Positions 1-8,344 of a DNA stretch of 64,000 bases are shown piece after piece; position 1 is the first letter of the stretch, and each line of letters opens with the position of its first letter. The notes below the pieces were generated by a model that was not told the DNA's origin, ran no database searches, and worked only from the letters and a program-made list of their open reading frames with translations. The stretch is from assembly GCA_009911035.1 (NCBI GenBank), contig QXWO01000002.1, positions 1 to 64,000 of the forward strand. Reading direction: 5' to 3'. A program made the position numbers and the translations under genes. This stretch comes from Lachnospiraceae bacterium. GTDB taxonomy: Bacteria > Bacillota > Clostridia > Lachnospirales > Lachnospiraceae.

Positions 1-20
1 ATAAAGAGAGGGCGGTTTAT

Positions 21-920
21 ATGAAAGAATATTCATTATCAGAACAGTTTGCATTAATTTCTCTTGACGGAATGGACGCCATACATGATACGGTGGCCAA
101 GAAAGTGGCACTGTCAGGGATCGCTATGGCAGAAGTCCTTCAAAAAATGATTTCCAACGGAAGCATGAAAAATAGTGCTTCCTTTGGGGAACAGCTTGCA
201 GGGGAAATCAGCAGAGTAAGGAAAATGTCCAAAAAGGAAAGGCACAAATTAGAAAAAGAAATGACTGCTGCCTTAAAGGCTGAAGAGGCGCTGACAGAGA
301 TCCCCAATCTTTTAGGCTGTGATATGACCTATTATACGGCCAATGTCACTATAAGGGAGTATCGCAGTGAGTTGAGAGAATACCAGCGCATTGTAGAAAG
401 TATCCGTGCAGAAATACTGGAACCGGGGGAGGCTTCTTTAGAGACAGTATGTCTGTTGTATCTTTGCAGGGAGACCGGATGCATGCATGATATTTTTTCC
501 GTGGAGGAACAGGAACAGATACAGAGCCGCATGATTGAAATGATGGCAGCAACACCTTTTTACAAAGCGCTTCTGGAAACCGAATTCTACAGCGGAATCC
601 GCAATGCATATTTAGGATTTTTAAGGGCAAAGACCAATCTATTCAAAAATCCATATCTGGAAGGTGTCAATTTGCTGTTCCCTTTTCTGGACAGAAAGCA
701 GGCAATATTTATTGATATGGTCATTGTCGGAACAACTGTTGAAGAACGGAGGAGGAAAACTATTGAATTTTTAAGAAGCAACGGACATGTATGTGAAGAA
801 GTTCCCATGGGGAGTGAGCGTTTTATCAAAGTGGACAATAAGTATTACAGAATCTTTCCCAGCACCCGAAGCTGTAAGGTGCCTATTCAGGGAATAGAAC
901 TTTTGCCGGTATACAGGTAG
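21..920 (+). CDS. Conserved hypothetical protein, 299 aa
   Basis: Function not recognised. The product looks cytosolic: no signal peptide or membrane segment is visible and it is rich in charged helices. The ATG follows GAGAGGG (6-12) at 8 nt, a good ribosome-binding site. The first ~50 residues (a short strand reading FALISLDG, then a hydrophobic helix ending MAEVL) loosely recall GPP34/GOLPH3-like proteins, but this is only a resemblance. The C-terminal ~45 residues look like a small basic beta-rich tail. The stop lies 8 nt before a MerR-like gene on the same strand, so the two are probably co-transcribed from a promoter outside the window. Confidence 0.6.
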   Translation: MKEYSLSEQFALISLDGMDAIHDTVAKKVALSGIAMAEVLQKMISNGSMKNSASFGEQLAGEISRVRKMSKKERHKLEKEMTAALKAEEALTEIPNLLGCDMTYYTANVTIREYRSELREYQRIVESIRAEILEPGEASLETVCLLYLCRETGCMHDIFSVEEQEQIQSRMIEMMAATPFYKALLETEFYSGIRNAYLGFLRAKTNLFKNPYLEGVNLLFPFLDRKQAIFIDMVIVGTTVEERRRKTIEFLRSNGHVCEEVPMGSERFIKVDNKYYRIFPSTRSCKVPIQGIELLPVYR

Positions 921-928
921 GTGAGTAT

Positions 929-1183
929 ATGTCCAGACAGAGAACAATGGAAAAAATAATGGGGTCAGAATACGTTTCAATTGGTGAGCTGGTCAGAATT
1001 ACCAACTGCCGCTACAGCACGTTGAAATATTATACGGAGGAGGGGCTTTTGGACTTTGAGCAGGAGGAGGAAAACCTGACCCGCAGATTTCCGCGGGAAA
1101 GGGCTGTGGGCCAGGTGAATGAAATCCAGAAACTAAAAAAAGAGGGACATAGTATAGCAGAAATAAAAGAGATTTTGAGGTGA
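929..1183 (+). CDS. MerR-like helix-turn-helix protein, 84 aa
   Basis: Small putative DNA-binding protein. Residues ~15-40 contain the MerR-type start of a winged helix (VSIGELVRITN, then TLKYYTEEGLL), followed by a basic wing (RRFPRERA) and a helix ending in GHSIAEIKEIL, which is the usual end of a MerR DNA-binding domain. At 84 residues it has only the DNA-binding part, with no effector domain or dimerisation coiled coil, so it may act like an excisionase or as a partner of the upstream gene. The ATG is preceded by TAGGTGAG. Target and signal are unknown. Confidence 0.65.
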   Translation: MSRQRTMEKIMGSEYVSIGELVRITNCRYSTLKYYTEEGLLDFEQEEENLTRRFPRERAVGQVNEIQKLKKEGHSIAEIKEILR

Positions 1184-1291
1184 TTTTATAAGTTTTCTTT
1201 CGACGCCGCATTAAAATATTTGTATGGACATTTGGGGAGTCTTCCATTACAATAAAACTAAATACTTTTTTGATGTGGAAGAGGAGATAAC

Positions 1292-1933
1292 ATGAGCGAA
1301 GATAAGAAAACCATTTACTGTACGCAGTGTGGCAGTGAAAATGATGTAAATTCTAAATTTTGCAGTAACTGTGGTTCCCGGCTGGAGAGAGCATCCGCTT
1401 TGGCAGAACCGTCAGAACAGAAGGAAGGTGTATTTTCGGGCGGAGAGACAAAGCCTGTTTATGAAAAGATAACGGACGCCGAGGAAGAAAAGCCCACGCC
1501 CATTCCGGTTCAGGATGAGATAAAGATCAGCTACGGACCTGATTCCCAGGGGTATAATAGCAGCAGTAATTCCTATAACAATAGTTCCTACAATAATTAT
1601 TATGATACGAACCAGACCCAGTACTATTCTTCCGGTCAGGATATGGAGAAGCAGGGGGGCGGAAATATCGGCTTTGCCATTGCCTCTTTAGTCTGCGGAA
1701 TATGTTCCCTGCTTTGCTGCTGCCTAACCCTGTTCAGTGCCGTTCTTGCCGTTGCAGCAATTGTCCTTGGAATTATTACGATTTGCTTTAAATATGACGG
1801 TAAAGGCATGGCCATTGCAGGCATTATAACCGGCGGTTTTGCGGTAATGATTGCCATAGTTGCAATGATTGCCAGCGGTACTTCTGCTTACAGGACATTT
1901 CTCAATGAATTGACGGATGAGCTTTATTATTGA
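1292..1933 (+). CDS. Zinc-ribbon membrane protein (DUF4190-like)
   Basis: 213 aa protein of unknown role. An N-terminal zinc ribbon has two CxxC pairs (YCTQCG and FCSNCG, residues ~10-29). A polar linker rich in Ser, Asn and Tyr (~85-115) follows, then two hydrophobic membrane helices (~125-200) separated by GKGMAIAGIITG, which is the DUF4190 pattern. The start has a clear AGAGGAG ribosome-binding site. Such proteins are common in Lachnospiraceae and are usually uncharacterised. The stop overlaps the start of the next membrane-protein gene, so the two are likely translated together. Confidence 0.7.
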   Translation: MSEDKKTIYCTQCGSENDVNSKFCSNCGSRLERASALAEPSEQKEGVFSGGETKPVYEKITDAEEEKPTPIPVQDEIKISYGPDSQGYNSSSNSYNNSSYNNYYDTNQTQYYSSGQDMEKQGGGNIGFAIASLVCGICSLLCCCLTLFSAVLAVAAIVLGIITICFKYDGKGMAIAGIITGGFAVMIAIVAMIASGTSAYRTFLNELTDELYY

Positions 1934-2376
1934 TGAACGTATCTTATCTTTATAAAAATCAAAAACTCCACGCAGACGGCATATTTTATCAGATAGGAAA
2001 AGTTTTCTGGCTGCCCTTTTGTCTTGTGGGGTTTTGGTTTGCCCATGGAGGCTATGAGCGTTATGGAGAGTTAACTGCCTGCGGCATACGCAGAATGTGC
2101 GGTCTGCCATGTCCGGGGTGCGGCGGCACCAGAGCCTTTTATTACTTATTTCTTGGGAACTTTAGGGAAAGCTTTGTTTTGAACCCGACAGTGATTTACG
2201 GGGTTCTGGCGTATCTGCATTTTATGCTGCTCTATTTTTGCAGGAAACATTTTGGCGGCAGAAGCGGGGCATTATCCCGAAAGGAGATACACATACAATA
2301 TTACATGTATGCGGCTATTGTGGTTATTCTGGTTCAGTGGGCAATAAAAATTATAAAAATTTTATCCTTTTTATAA
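1933..2376 (+). CDS. DUF2752 family membrane protein
   Basis: 147 aa integral membrane protein with about three hydrophobic segments. It carries the DUF2752 hallmark CPGCGGTRA (residues ~56-64), which may bind a metal or another ligand, although the family function is unknown. The ATG overlaps the previous stop by one base (TGATG) and no separate ribosome-binding site is visible, which points to translational coupling. A TTG three bases earlier (1930) is an alternative start. It is followed by a new promoter, so the operon probably ends here. Confidence 0.7.
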   Translation: MNVSYLYKNQKLHADGIFYQIGKVFWLPFCLVGFWFAHGGYERYGELTACGIRRMCGLPCPGCGGTRAFYYLFLGNFRESFVLNPTVIYGVLAYLHFMLLYFCRKHFGGRSGALSRKEIHIQYYMYAAIVVILVQWAIKIIKILSFL

Positions 2377-2391
2377 TTTCTTAATATATGC

Positions 2392-2420
2392 TTGCAAGAA
2401 ATGTGTTTTTAAGTTATAGT
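2392..2420 (+). promoter_or_regulatory. Sigma-A promoter for the 88-aa membrane gene
   Basis: TTGCAA at 2392-2397 and TATAGT at 2415-2420 with a 17-bp spacer. The expected start of transcription near 2427 leaves a ~33-nt leader ending in AAGGAGGAG before the ATG at 2460. Confidence 0.6.
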
Positions 2421-2459
2421 AATCTGGTAAGCTAATATTTTACTTAAGGAGGAGTACAA

Positions 2460-2726
2460 ATGGATACAAAGGCAACAAGTATTGTAGCATATCTTACCTG
2501 GATTGGACTTTTGCTGGCAATTCTGGCAGGAGACAAGGAAGGCGCTAAGTTTCATATCAACCAGGCGCTGGTGATCCTGCTGTTTTCCCTGTTGTCAATC
2601 ATTCCCTGCCTGGGATGGATTTGGGGAATCTTCATGGTGGTATGCTGGATCATGGGACTGGTTGCGGCAATCAACCAGGAAGAAAAAGAAGTTCCGCTCA
2701 TCGGTAAGATACGTCTTTTGAAATAA
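2460..2726 (+). CDS. Small membrane protein, DUF4870-like
   Basis: 88 aa with two or three hydrophobic helices (from ~8-24, then ~38-70). The pattern of an N-terminal helix, the stretch KEGAKFHINQALVI, and a second helical block before a short charged tail matches DUF4870-type proteins, whose function is unknown. The start has an excellent AAGGAGGAG site. It is a single-gene transcript, with its own promoter upstream and a strong terminator directly after the stop. Confidence 0.65.
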   Translation: MDTKATSIVAYLTWIGLLLAILAGDKEGAKFHINQALVILLFSLLSIIPCLGWIWGIFMVVCWIMGLVAAINQEEKEVPLIGKIRLLK

Positions 2727-2735
2727 TAGCTGAAT

Positions 2736-2769
2736 AAAAATGCCTGAGATTTATTCTCAGGCATTTTTG
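2736..2769 (+). terminator. Intrinsic terminator
   Basis: Ten-base-pair stem ATGCCTGAGA (2740-2749) with TCTCAGGCAT (2755-2764), five-base loop, then a T run. The A run before the stem makes it usable from the reverse strand too, so it may also serve the lipoprotein gene that ends at 2837. Confidence 0.9.
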
Positions 2770-2806
2770 TTACAATAAGCTGGCTCGCGGAGCGTGGCAG
2801 CGTTTG
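2770..2806 (+). repeat. Dispersed ~37-bp repeat, copy A
   Basis: Starts TTACAATAAGCTGG and ends CAGCGTTTG. It begins at the end of the T run of the preceding terminator. Compared by eye it matches the inverted copy at 31422-31459 at about 36 of 38 positions and the inverted copy at 56282-56318 at 33 of 37. It does not overlap a supported gene. Confidence 0.85.
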
Positions 2807-2836
2807 CGAAATGTCACTTTACGGAGCGAATCGGCG

Positions 2837-3382
2837 TCAAGGGGATTCCTGCCCCGTTTCCTGTTCGCTGCTTTCCACATCCCCGGTTTCGCCGCCGGGT
2901 TCATCGTAGGTATAGATCTCTTCGGGAATGTCACCATGAAGAATGGACACAATGTACTGGAGCCGGACATTTGCACGTTCATAATTTTGGCGGGCCGCAT
3001 CTTCAAGAGCGGCGTCAAAGTTTTCTCCTTCATAAGCCTGATGATAATAAGAAACTGCTTCAGACATATACTGGCTGGCCTCGTCTGCCAGCACATCTAC
3101 TCCCGGAAAACCCTCAGGAACTTCCAGAGAAGCCATTTGCGCAAAAGAGGTATTCATGGAGTCAAGGAGGGACAGAAGGTCATTTACTGCTGTTTCAGAA
3201 TTAGGGTCGATAGCATTGATGGATGAGTCAAAAATCCTGACATTTTCAAAAAACTGGTTCATGTTCATCCTGTAATTTTCAAGTTCTGCATCCTTTTTGC
3301 CACAGCCTGCCACAGTTCCAGCCAGTAACAGGATAAGCAGAAAACAGAACCAATATTTTTTCTTCCGTTTATAACTATTCAA
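2837..3382 (-). CDS. Putative lipoprotein, 181 aa
   Basis: Surface-anchored lipoprotein of unknown role. The start chosen is TTG at 3382, seven bases after GGAGG; an ATG at 3412 would add ten residues and has no ribosome-binding site. From the TTG the product begins with a basic stretch (SYKRKKKYW), a hydrophobic core and a lipobox-like LLAGTVAGC, so lipidation at that Cys is expected. The mature part is mostly helical, with a short acidic Glu/Gly/Ser-rich tail. It is transcribed divergently from the two-component system at 3557 and may share regulatory DNA with it. Confidence 0.75.
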   Translation of the reverse strand: MNSYKRKKKYWFCFLLILLLAGTVAGCGKKDAELENYRMNMNQFFENVRIFDSSINAIDPNSETAVNDLLSLLDSMNTSFAQMASLEVPEGFPGVDVLADEASQYMSEAVSYYHQAYEGENFDAALEDAARQNYERANVRLQYIVSILHGDIPEEIYTYDEPGGETGDVESSEQETGQESP

Positions 3383-3461
3383 AATGTATCCTCCAAGCTT
3401 TTGTATACACATTTAAATTATCACAGTTGCAGGATGAACGCAAGGAATATTTGATTTACGC

Positions 3462-3544
3462 AATAAGCAGATTCATGGTTTGCGAAGCATATTATCGTTT
3501 GCCAATAAGATGGTTTGCGAAGCATACTGTCGTTTGGTAGTAAA
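3462..3544 (+). repeat. Two tandem 35-bp repeats upstream of the response regulator
   Basis: Direct repeat with period 35: unit 1 is 3475-3509 and unit 2 is 3510-3544. Both begin ATGGTTTGCGAAGCATA and share TCGTTTG further on. Each unit is preceded by AATAAG (3462-3467 and 3504-3509). Aligned from AATAAG, the second unit matches dispersed repeat copy A at about 23 of 34 positions, so these may be old members of the same family. They lie in the intergenic region just before the regulator start. Confidence 0.7.
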
Positions 3545-3556
3545 CAGGAGGGAAAG

Positions 3557-4231
3557 ATGGGCTGTAAAATTATGATTATCGAGGATGAAGCAATTATAAG
3601 AAGGGAGTTGAAACTTCTTCTGGAAAATGCATTATATGAGGTGGATGCGCCGGAGGATTTTCATAATGTGGCGGATCATGTGGTAAGCTTAAAGCCGGAT
3701 TTAGTGCTTCTGGACGTAAACCTTCCCGAATGCTGCGGCTTTGATGTGTGTACGCAGGTCCGGGGGCAGTCGCAGGTTCCGGTGATTTTTTTGACCAGCC
3801 GCACGGATTCCATGGACGAGCTGACAGGGATGTTAAAGGGAGGGGACGACTACATTATGAAGCCTTATCAGCCTCCAATACTTCTTGCAAGAATTGCGGC
3901 GGTATTGAAAAGGACAAAAGGGGCATCCTTAAAGGAAACGCTGCTTTTTACCCATAAAGGGGTAGAGCTGGATGTTTCCCGGTGCCTTCTGCGGGCAGGA
4001 AAAGAGAGCGCGGAGCTTACTAAAAACGAGATGAAAATTCTGCACCGATTGTTTCAGAAGCCGGGACAATACGTGCCCCGAATGGAATTGATTGAATATT
4101 TGTGGCAAAACAACATATTTATTGATGATAATACATTAAGTGTCCATGTCACAAGAATTAGAGAAAAGCTAAAGGCTATGAATGTGACGGACTTTATCGG
4201 AACGAAAAGAGGAGTAGGGTACAGGATATGA
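3557..4231 (+). CDS. OmpR-family response regulator (BceR-like)
   Basis: 224 aa regulator of the adjacent peptide-sensing module. The receiver domain (residues ~1-115) has the acidic pair EDE, the phospho-acceptor Asp in LLDVNLPE, the Thr/Ser switch in FLTSRTD and the Lys in MKPY. The C-terminal winged helix (~125-224) has the OmpR signature ending VTRIREKL and TKRGVGYRI. The start used here is the ATG at 3557 after AGGAGGG; a longer frame from 3515 lacks a ribosome-binding site. It overlaps the kinase gene by 4 nt. By analogy with BceR/VirR it should activate the downstream ABC transporter. Confidence 0.9.
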   Translation: MGCKIMIIEDEAIIRRELKLLLENALYEVDAPEDFHNVADHVVSLKPDLVLLDVNLPECCGFDVCTQVRGQSQVPVIFLTSRTDSMDELTGMLKGGDDYIMKPYQPPILLARIAAVLKRTKGASLKETLLFTHKGVELDVSRCLLRAGKESAELTKNEMKILHRLFQKPGQYVPRMELIEYLWQNNIFIDDNTLSVHVTRIREKLKAMNVTDFIGTKRGVGYRI

Positions 4232-5322
4232 AACCGGGGCTGTTTATAAAGGACAAATTTTTATTACTTTTACTTCATGTGGTGTGTATGGGGCTTTTGT
4301 CTGCGTTCCTGCGCCTGACAGGGTACGGGGAGGCAAAGGTGCTGCTGGTTTTGTGCTTCTGGCTGCTGATTCTTACGGCCTGGCTGATTTTTAACTATGT
4401 ACAGCGAAAAAATTATTTTGAAGAAACAGAAGGGATTCTGGATGGAATGGAACAGAAATATCTTCTGGGGGAGCTTCTGCCTGCTTCCTTCCGGCTGGAG
4501 GATAAACTATACCGGCAGATGCTTCACAGTTCCAACAAAGCGGTGATTGAGCGTATACGGAAGCTGGAATATGAGAAGAAGGAGTATAAGGAATTTATTG
4601 AGAGCTGGGTTCATGAAATCAAGGCTCCAATCACAGGTGTGGCGCTGCTGTGCGGGAATGGACGAAGGAACCAAAGTTCTGTGCCGGTCAGCGAGATCCT
4701 TAAGGATATCAGTCTGGAAAATCAGAAGATTGAAAACCTTGTGGAGCAGATCCTTTATTATGCCCGTATGGAGAAAGTTTATCAGGATTTCTTTATTAGG
4801 GAGACGGATCTGCAGAATGTTGCACAGGATGTTCTGCAAAAGAACCAACTTCTGCTGATTGGAAAGCAAGTCAGAGCAGAGGTGGCATGTCCGCATAAAG
4901 TTTATACGGACGGCAAATGGATTACCTTTATCTTGAACCAGATGACGCTTAACAGCGTAAAATACTGCGGCAGCCAGCCGGAATTTCTGATTACTACCAG
5001 GCCTTCACCCAATGGAGTTTTCCTTATTTTCCAGGATAATGGAAGGGGCATCCCAAAAGAGGATCTTCCCCGGATTTTTGAAAAAGGCTTTACGGGAAGC
5101 AATGGACGGAGTCGGAAAGGTGCAACCGGAATGGGGCTTTACCTTTGCAAAAGGCTTTGCGAAAAGATGGGTGTGGGGCTTTTCGCAGAATCAGTTTTGG
5201 GACAGGGAACAAAGATGATCATGGAATTCCCAGTAAGCAGTTATATAACGATGGAAGCCCAGAGAGACGGGCAGGTAAGCTGGCCGGATGGGGCAGTACC
5301 CGGTTATCTTAAGAAAATGTAA
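4228..5322 (+). CDS. Sensor histidine kinase (BceS-like)
   Basis: 364 aa membrane kinase. Two closely spaced N-terminal helices (~10-30 and ~37-57) leave almost no extracellular loop, which is typical of intramembrane-sensing kinases that rely on a BceB-type permease as receptor. The H-box is SWVHEIKAPITG, and the ATPase domain shows the N box (LNSVKYC), the G1 box (DNGRGIPKEDLPRIFEKGFTG) and a GMGLYLCK box. It is translationally coupled to the regulator (4-nt ATGA overlap). It is followed by ~140 nt of regulatory DNA and the transporter genes. Confidence 0.9.
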   Translation: MKPGLFIKDKFLLLLLHVVCMGLLSAFLRLTGYGEAKVLLVLCFWLLILTAWLIFNYVQRKNYFEETEGILDGMEQKYLLGELLPASFRLEDKLYRQMLHSSNKAVIERIRKLEYEKKEYKEFIESWVHEIKAPITGVALLCGNGRRNQSSVPVSEILKDISLENQKIENLVEQILYYARMEKVYQDFFIRETDLQNVAQDVLQKNQLLLIGKQVRAEVACPHKVYTDGKWITFILNQMTLNSVKYCGSQPEFLITTRPSPNGVFLIFQDNGRGIPKEDLPRIFEKGFTGSNGRSRKGATGMGLYLCKRLCEKMGVGLFAESVLGQGTKMIMEFPVSSYITMEAQRDGQVSWPDGAVPGYLKKM

Positions 5323-5361
5323 GATTATCGTAATTTATTTTTATACCACAAAATCCTATGT

Positions 5362-5391
5362 CTGTTAAGATACTTGTAAAGATGCTTGTAA
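5362..5391 (+). promoter_or_regulatory. Candidate response-regulator operator before the ABC transporter
   Basis: Three similar heptamers in direct orientation: CTGTTAA (5362-5368), CTTGTAA (5373-5379) and CTTGTAA (5385-5391), spaced 11 and 12 bp, about one DNA turn. Spaced direct repeats are the usual binding-site layout of OmpR-family regulators. No consensus -35/-10 pair stands out nearby (TATTTA at 5396-5401 is a possible -10), which would fit an activator-dependent promoter. Confidence 0.5.
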
Positions 5392-5464
5392 AAAATATTT
5401 ATAGGTTAAAACGGCAGTGCCTTTCTTTGCAGTATATTTATTAAATGACAGGGAGGAAAACCAT

Positions 5465-6232
5465 ATGACAGATTATTTAAGAGTGGATGACATAGAAAAA
5501 TATTATGGACATGGGGCAAATGTGACGAAAGCCATAGACCGTGTCAGTTTCCGGGTGGATAAAGGAGAGTTTGTTGGCGTCATGGGCGCTTCCGGATCGG
5601 GGAAAACCACCCTGCTAAATCTGCTGGCTACCATAGACCAGGTTACAGCCGGGCATATTTATTATGAAACTACGGATATCACAGAGCTTTCAGAGGAGGC
5701 TTTATCAGAATTCCGTAAAACCAGCCTGGGATTTGTCTTTCAGGAATACAATCTCTTGGACACACTGACTATTGAGGAAAATATTCTGCTGGCCCTGACT
5801 TTGCAGGGGGGCGGAAAAAAGAAGATCGAAAAGGCGTGTGCGGAGATGATGCACCTTCTTAAGCTGGAGGAAATAAGGGATAAGTTTCCCTATCAGGTAT
5901 CCGGAGGGCAGAAGCAGAGGTGCGCATGTGCAAGGGCGCTGGTAAACCACCCACGGCTTCTTCTGGCAGATGAACCTACGGGAGCGCTGGATTCCCGCTC
6001 GGCCCAGACGCTTCTGGAAACTTTTACCGGGCTGAATAAATCTATGGGGGCAACCATTCTGATGGTCACCCACGATGCATTTTCCGCCAGCTATTGCAGT
6101 CGGATTTTGTTTTTAAAAGATGGAAAGATTTTTTATGAACTGATACGGGGCGGGAAAGAAAGGGGGAAATTTCTACAGGAGATTCTGGATGTGCTTTCTC
6201 TGACAGGAGGTGAACGTTCCCATGCTGAATAA
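5465..6232 (+). CDS. ABC transporter ATP-binding protein (BceA-like)
   Basis: 255 aa ATPase of a peptide-antibiotic sensing and resistance transporter. It has Walker A GASGSGKTTLLN, the Q-loop FVFQEYNLLD, the signature VSGGQKQR, Walker B LLLADEPTGALD and the switch His in MVTHD. The start is the ATG at 5465 after GGGAGG; the longer frame from 5417 adds 16 residues without a ribosome-binding site. The gene overlaps the permease gene by 11 nt. Placement directly after a BceRS-type pair indicates a target-protection or flux-sensing module against cell-wall-active peptides; the actual ligand cannot be read from sequence. Confidence 0.92.
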   Translation: MTDYLRVDDIEKYYGHGANVTKAIDRVSFRVDKGEFVGVMGASGSGKTTLLNLLATIDQVTAGHIYYETTDITELSEEALSEFRKTSLGFVFQEYNLLDTLTIEENILLALTLQGGGKKKIEKACAEMMHLLKLEEIRDKFPYQVSGGQKQRCACARALVNHPRLLLADEPTGALDSRSAQTLLETFTGLNKSMGATILMVTHDAFSASYCSRILFLKDGKIFYELIRGGKERGKFLQEILDVLSLTGGERSHAE

Positions 6233-8333
6233 ATTAAGTTTCCGCAATATGAAGCGTTCCTTACGTGACTATCTTGTTTATGTGCTGACCATGATGGTGG
6301 TGACTGCGCTGATGTATGCTTTCAACAGCCTGATTTTCCAGAACGGGCTGACCAGTTACTATGAACTGGAAGGCCTGATGGAGATCATGATTGGTCTGGC
6401 AACCGTTTTTATCGTGCTGATCGTGGCATGGCTGATTAATTATATGGTCCGCTTCATGCTGGAAAAGCGTAGTACAGAGTTTGGCATTTACCTGCTTCTG
6501 GGGATGAAAAAGAAGACGATAGCCAGACTGTATATGCGGGGAAATATGCTCCTTGGGGGTGTGGCCCATCTGGCAGGCTTAGGTCTGGGCGTTCTTTTAC
6601 AACAGGTACTGATGGCGGTGATGTATTCCATGGTGCGGATGGAATTCCATCTTAATATAAGTTTTCATCCGGGAACCATTGGAATGACTGTCCTGTGCTA
6701 TGGAGGATGCTATCTTCTGGCTCTTTGGCGCAGCAAAAGAAGATTCCGCAAAATGAATATTCAGGGGCTGATGAACCTGCGGCGTCAGAATGAGGAGATA
6801 AAGGAGAAGCATGAGGAAATAAAAAGAATCCTTCTGCCTCTGTCTCTGGTTTTTCTTCTACTGTTCTGGGCCTGGTTTGGAAGGCTATCAGGTACCGGGG
6901 AGACAATGGTTTTCCTGATTGGTCTGGTGCTCACCATTTATCTGTTTTATGTGGGAATCTCTGCCTGGATCATCTGCTATGTGCGGCGCAGGGGAAAGGG
7001 AATTTACTGGGGGCAGAATTTGTTCCTGCTGCGGCAGTTTGCATCCAAAATCCGTACCATGCAGTTTACCATGGGAACCCTGACCAGCCTGTTTACCCTG
7101 GCCCTTATGGGGGCATCCATTGCGCTGATGTTCAGCGAATACGAAAATACGGTATTGGACCGAAAATTTCCCTTTGACATTCAGTTGTTCAGCGATGAGA
7201 TAAGGGAGGATTTTGCCCGGGAGAAAGCGCTGGTGGAGGAAAGCGTTCCGGTTCAGGAGTGGTATCAGTACCACATTTATACCGACAAAGGAAATCAGGT
7301 AAATACATGGATGCTGACCAGTCTGGATTGCTGGGGGGCCATGTACCAGAAAGAGGACGGGGAGGCGGATGAGGAAAAAATTAAAAATATGCTAGAAAAT
7401 GAAAGTATTTATTATCAGTATGACACTTATATGGGGCTTTCCGATTACAATTATCTTCGCGCCATGCTGGGCTATGGACAGGTGAACCTTTCAGAAGATG
7501 AATATCTGGTTCATGTGAAGGAACGGCTGGCCGGACAGACGCAGGGAATCGGGGAAAGGATTTCAATCGAAGGGAAAACGCATGAATCTGCACTCCGGGG
7601 AAAATTACCGCAGGAAGAAGAACCGAAACGGTTACACTGTGGTGGGATTTATTCGGAACCCTTCTCACAGGACGGTCACAATGGAGCAGATTTAATCATC
7701 GTGGTTCCCGATGCAGTACTTGGGAGAATGGAACCATATTATACGGAACTTGTGGGAAAGCTTCTGGAAGATCCTTTGCCGGATCTGCAGATGCGGCTGG
7801 AACAGCTTGACAGACAGGAGGAATTGCTCTGGGCAGATGATGATGCTGATTATCTTGGGGGAATGCGGTGCGGCTCGGATAATATTATTGTATATGCGGA
7901 GCTGTGTCTTGTGAGGGCTAATCTGATCCCCCAGGTGAAATATATGCTGGCAGCCCTGATTATCCCACTGTTTTATATGGGACTGGTGTTTGTATGTGTG
8001 GCGGTTACGGTTTTGAGCGTACAGCTTTTAAGTGATTCTGCAAAATACAGATTCCGTTATGATGTTCTTGGGAAACTGGGGCTGGGCAGGGAGGATATTG
8101 GCCGCCTGATCCAGAAGCAGCTTGCTGCCTGGTATTTGTGCCCGGCTTTTCTGGCAGTACTGATCAGTGGAAAAATGATTCTGTATGTCAGCAAAATTTT
8201 CGTTCTTATGACAGGAGTCCCGGCTCCGGAGGGAGCGTTTTTTTTGAAAAGCATCCTGCTGTTTCTGGGAATTTACCTTGTGTACTTTGCAGTGACGGAT
8301 ATTACATTTAAGAGAAATATTGAACAGAAATAA
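6222..8333 (+). CDS. ABC transporter permease (BceB/FtsX-type)
   Basis: 703 aa integral membrane permease. The arrangement is that of BceB: a first membrane helix (~15-40), a block of helices with FtsX-like motifs (FGIYLLLGMKKKTI), further helices to ~310, a large extracellular domain of roughly 240 residues (~320-565), and a final group of helices (from ~575) with a second FtsX-like segment (KLGLGREDI). The extracellular domain is the expected peptide-sensing part that talks to the kinase. The ATG at 6222 sits 9 nt after AGGAGGTG; a GTG at 6210 is possible but lies within that site. Confidence 0.9.
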   Translation: MLNKLSFRNMKRSLRDYLVYVLTMMVVTALMYAFNSLIFQNGLTSYYELEGLMEIMIGLATVFIVLIVAWLINYMVRFMLEKRSTEFGIYLLLGMKKKTIARLYMRGNMLLGGVAHLAGLGLGVLLQQVLMAVMYSMVRMEFHLNISFHPGTIGMTVLCYGGCYLLALWRSKRRFRKMNIQGLMNLRRQNEEIKEKHEEIKRILLPLSLVFLLLFWAWFGRLSGTGETMVFLIGLVLTIYLFYVGISAWIICYVRRRGKGIYWGQNLFLLRQFASKIRTMQFTMGTLTSLFTLALMGASIALMFSEYENTVLDRKFPFDIQLFSDEIREDFAREKALVEESVPVQEWYQYHIYTDKGNQVNTWMLTSLDCWGAMYQKEDGEADEEKIKNMLENESIYYQYDTYMGLSDYNYLRAMLGYGQVNLSEDEYLVHVKERLAGQTQGIGERISIEGKTHESALRGKLPQEEEPKRLHCGGIYSEPFSQDGHNGADLIIVVPDAVLGRMEPYYTELVGKLLEDPLPDLQMRLEQLDRQEELLWADDDADYLGGMRCGSDNIIVYAELCLVRANLIPQVKYMLAALIIPLFYMGLVFVCVAVTVLSVQLLSDSAKYRFRYDVLGKLGLGREDIGRLIQKQLAAWYLCPAFLAVLISGKMILYVSKIFVLMTGVPAPEGAFFLKSILLFLGIYLVYFAVTDITFKRNIEQK

Positions 8334-8344
8334 TTTAGGGGAAA

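Noticed and set aside
2794-3226. Two forward frames of ~140 aa opposite the lipoprotein gene
   Set aside because: They start in the repeat region, have no ribosome-binding site and oppose a gene with a clear lipobox.
3475-3544. CRISPR-like tandem repeats
   Set aside because: Only two units, directly adjacent without spacers, and no cas genes.
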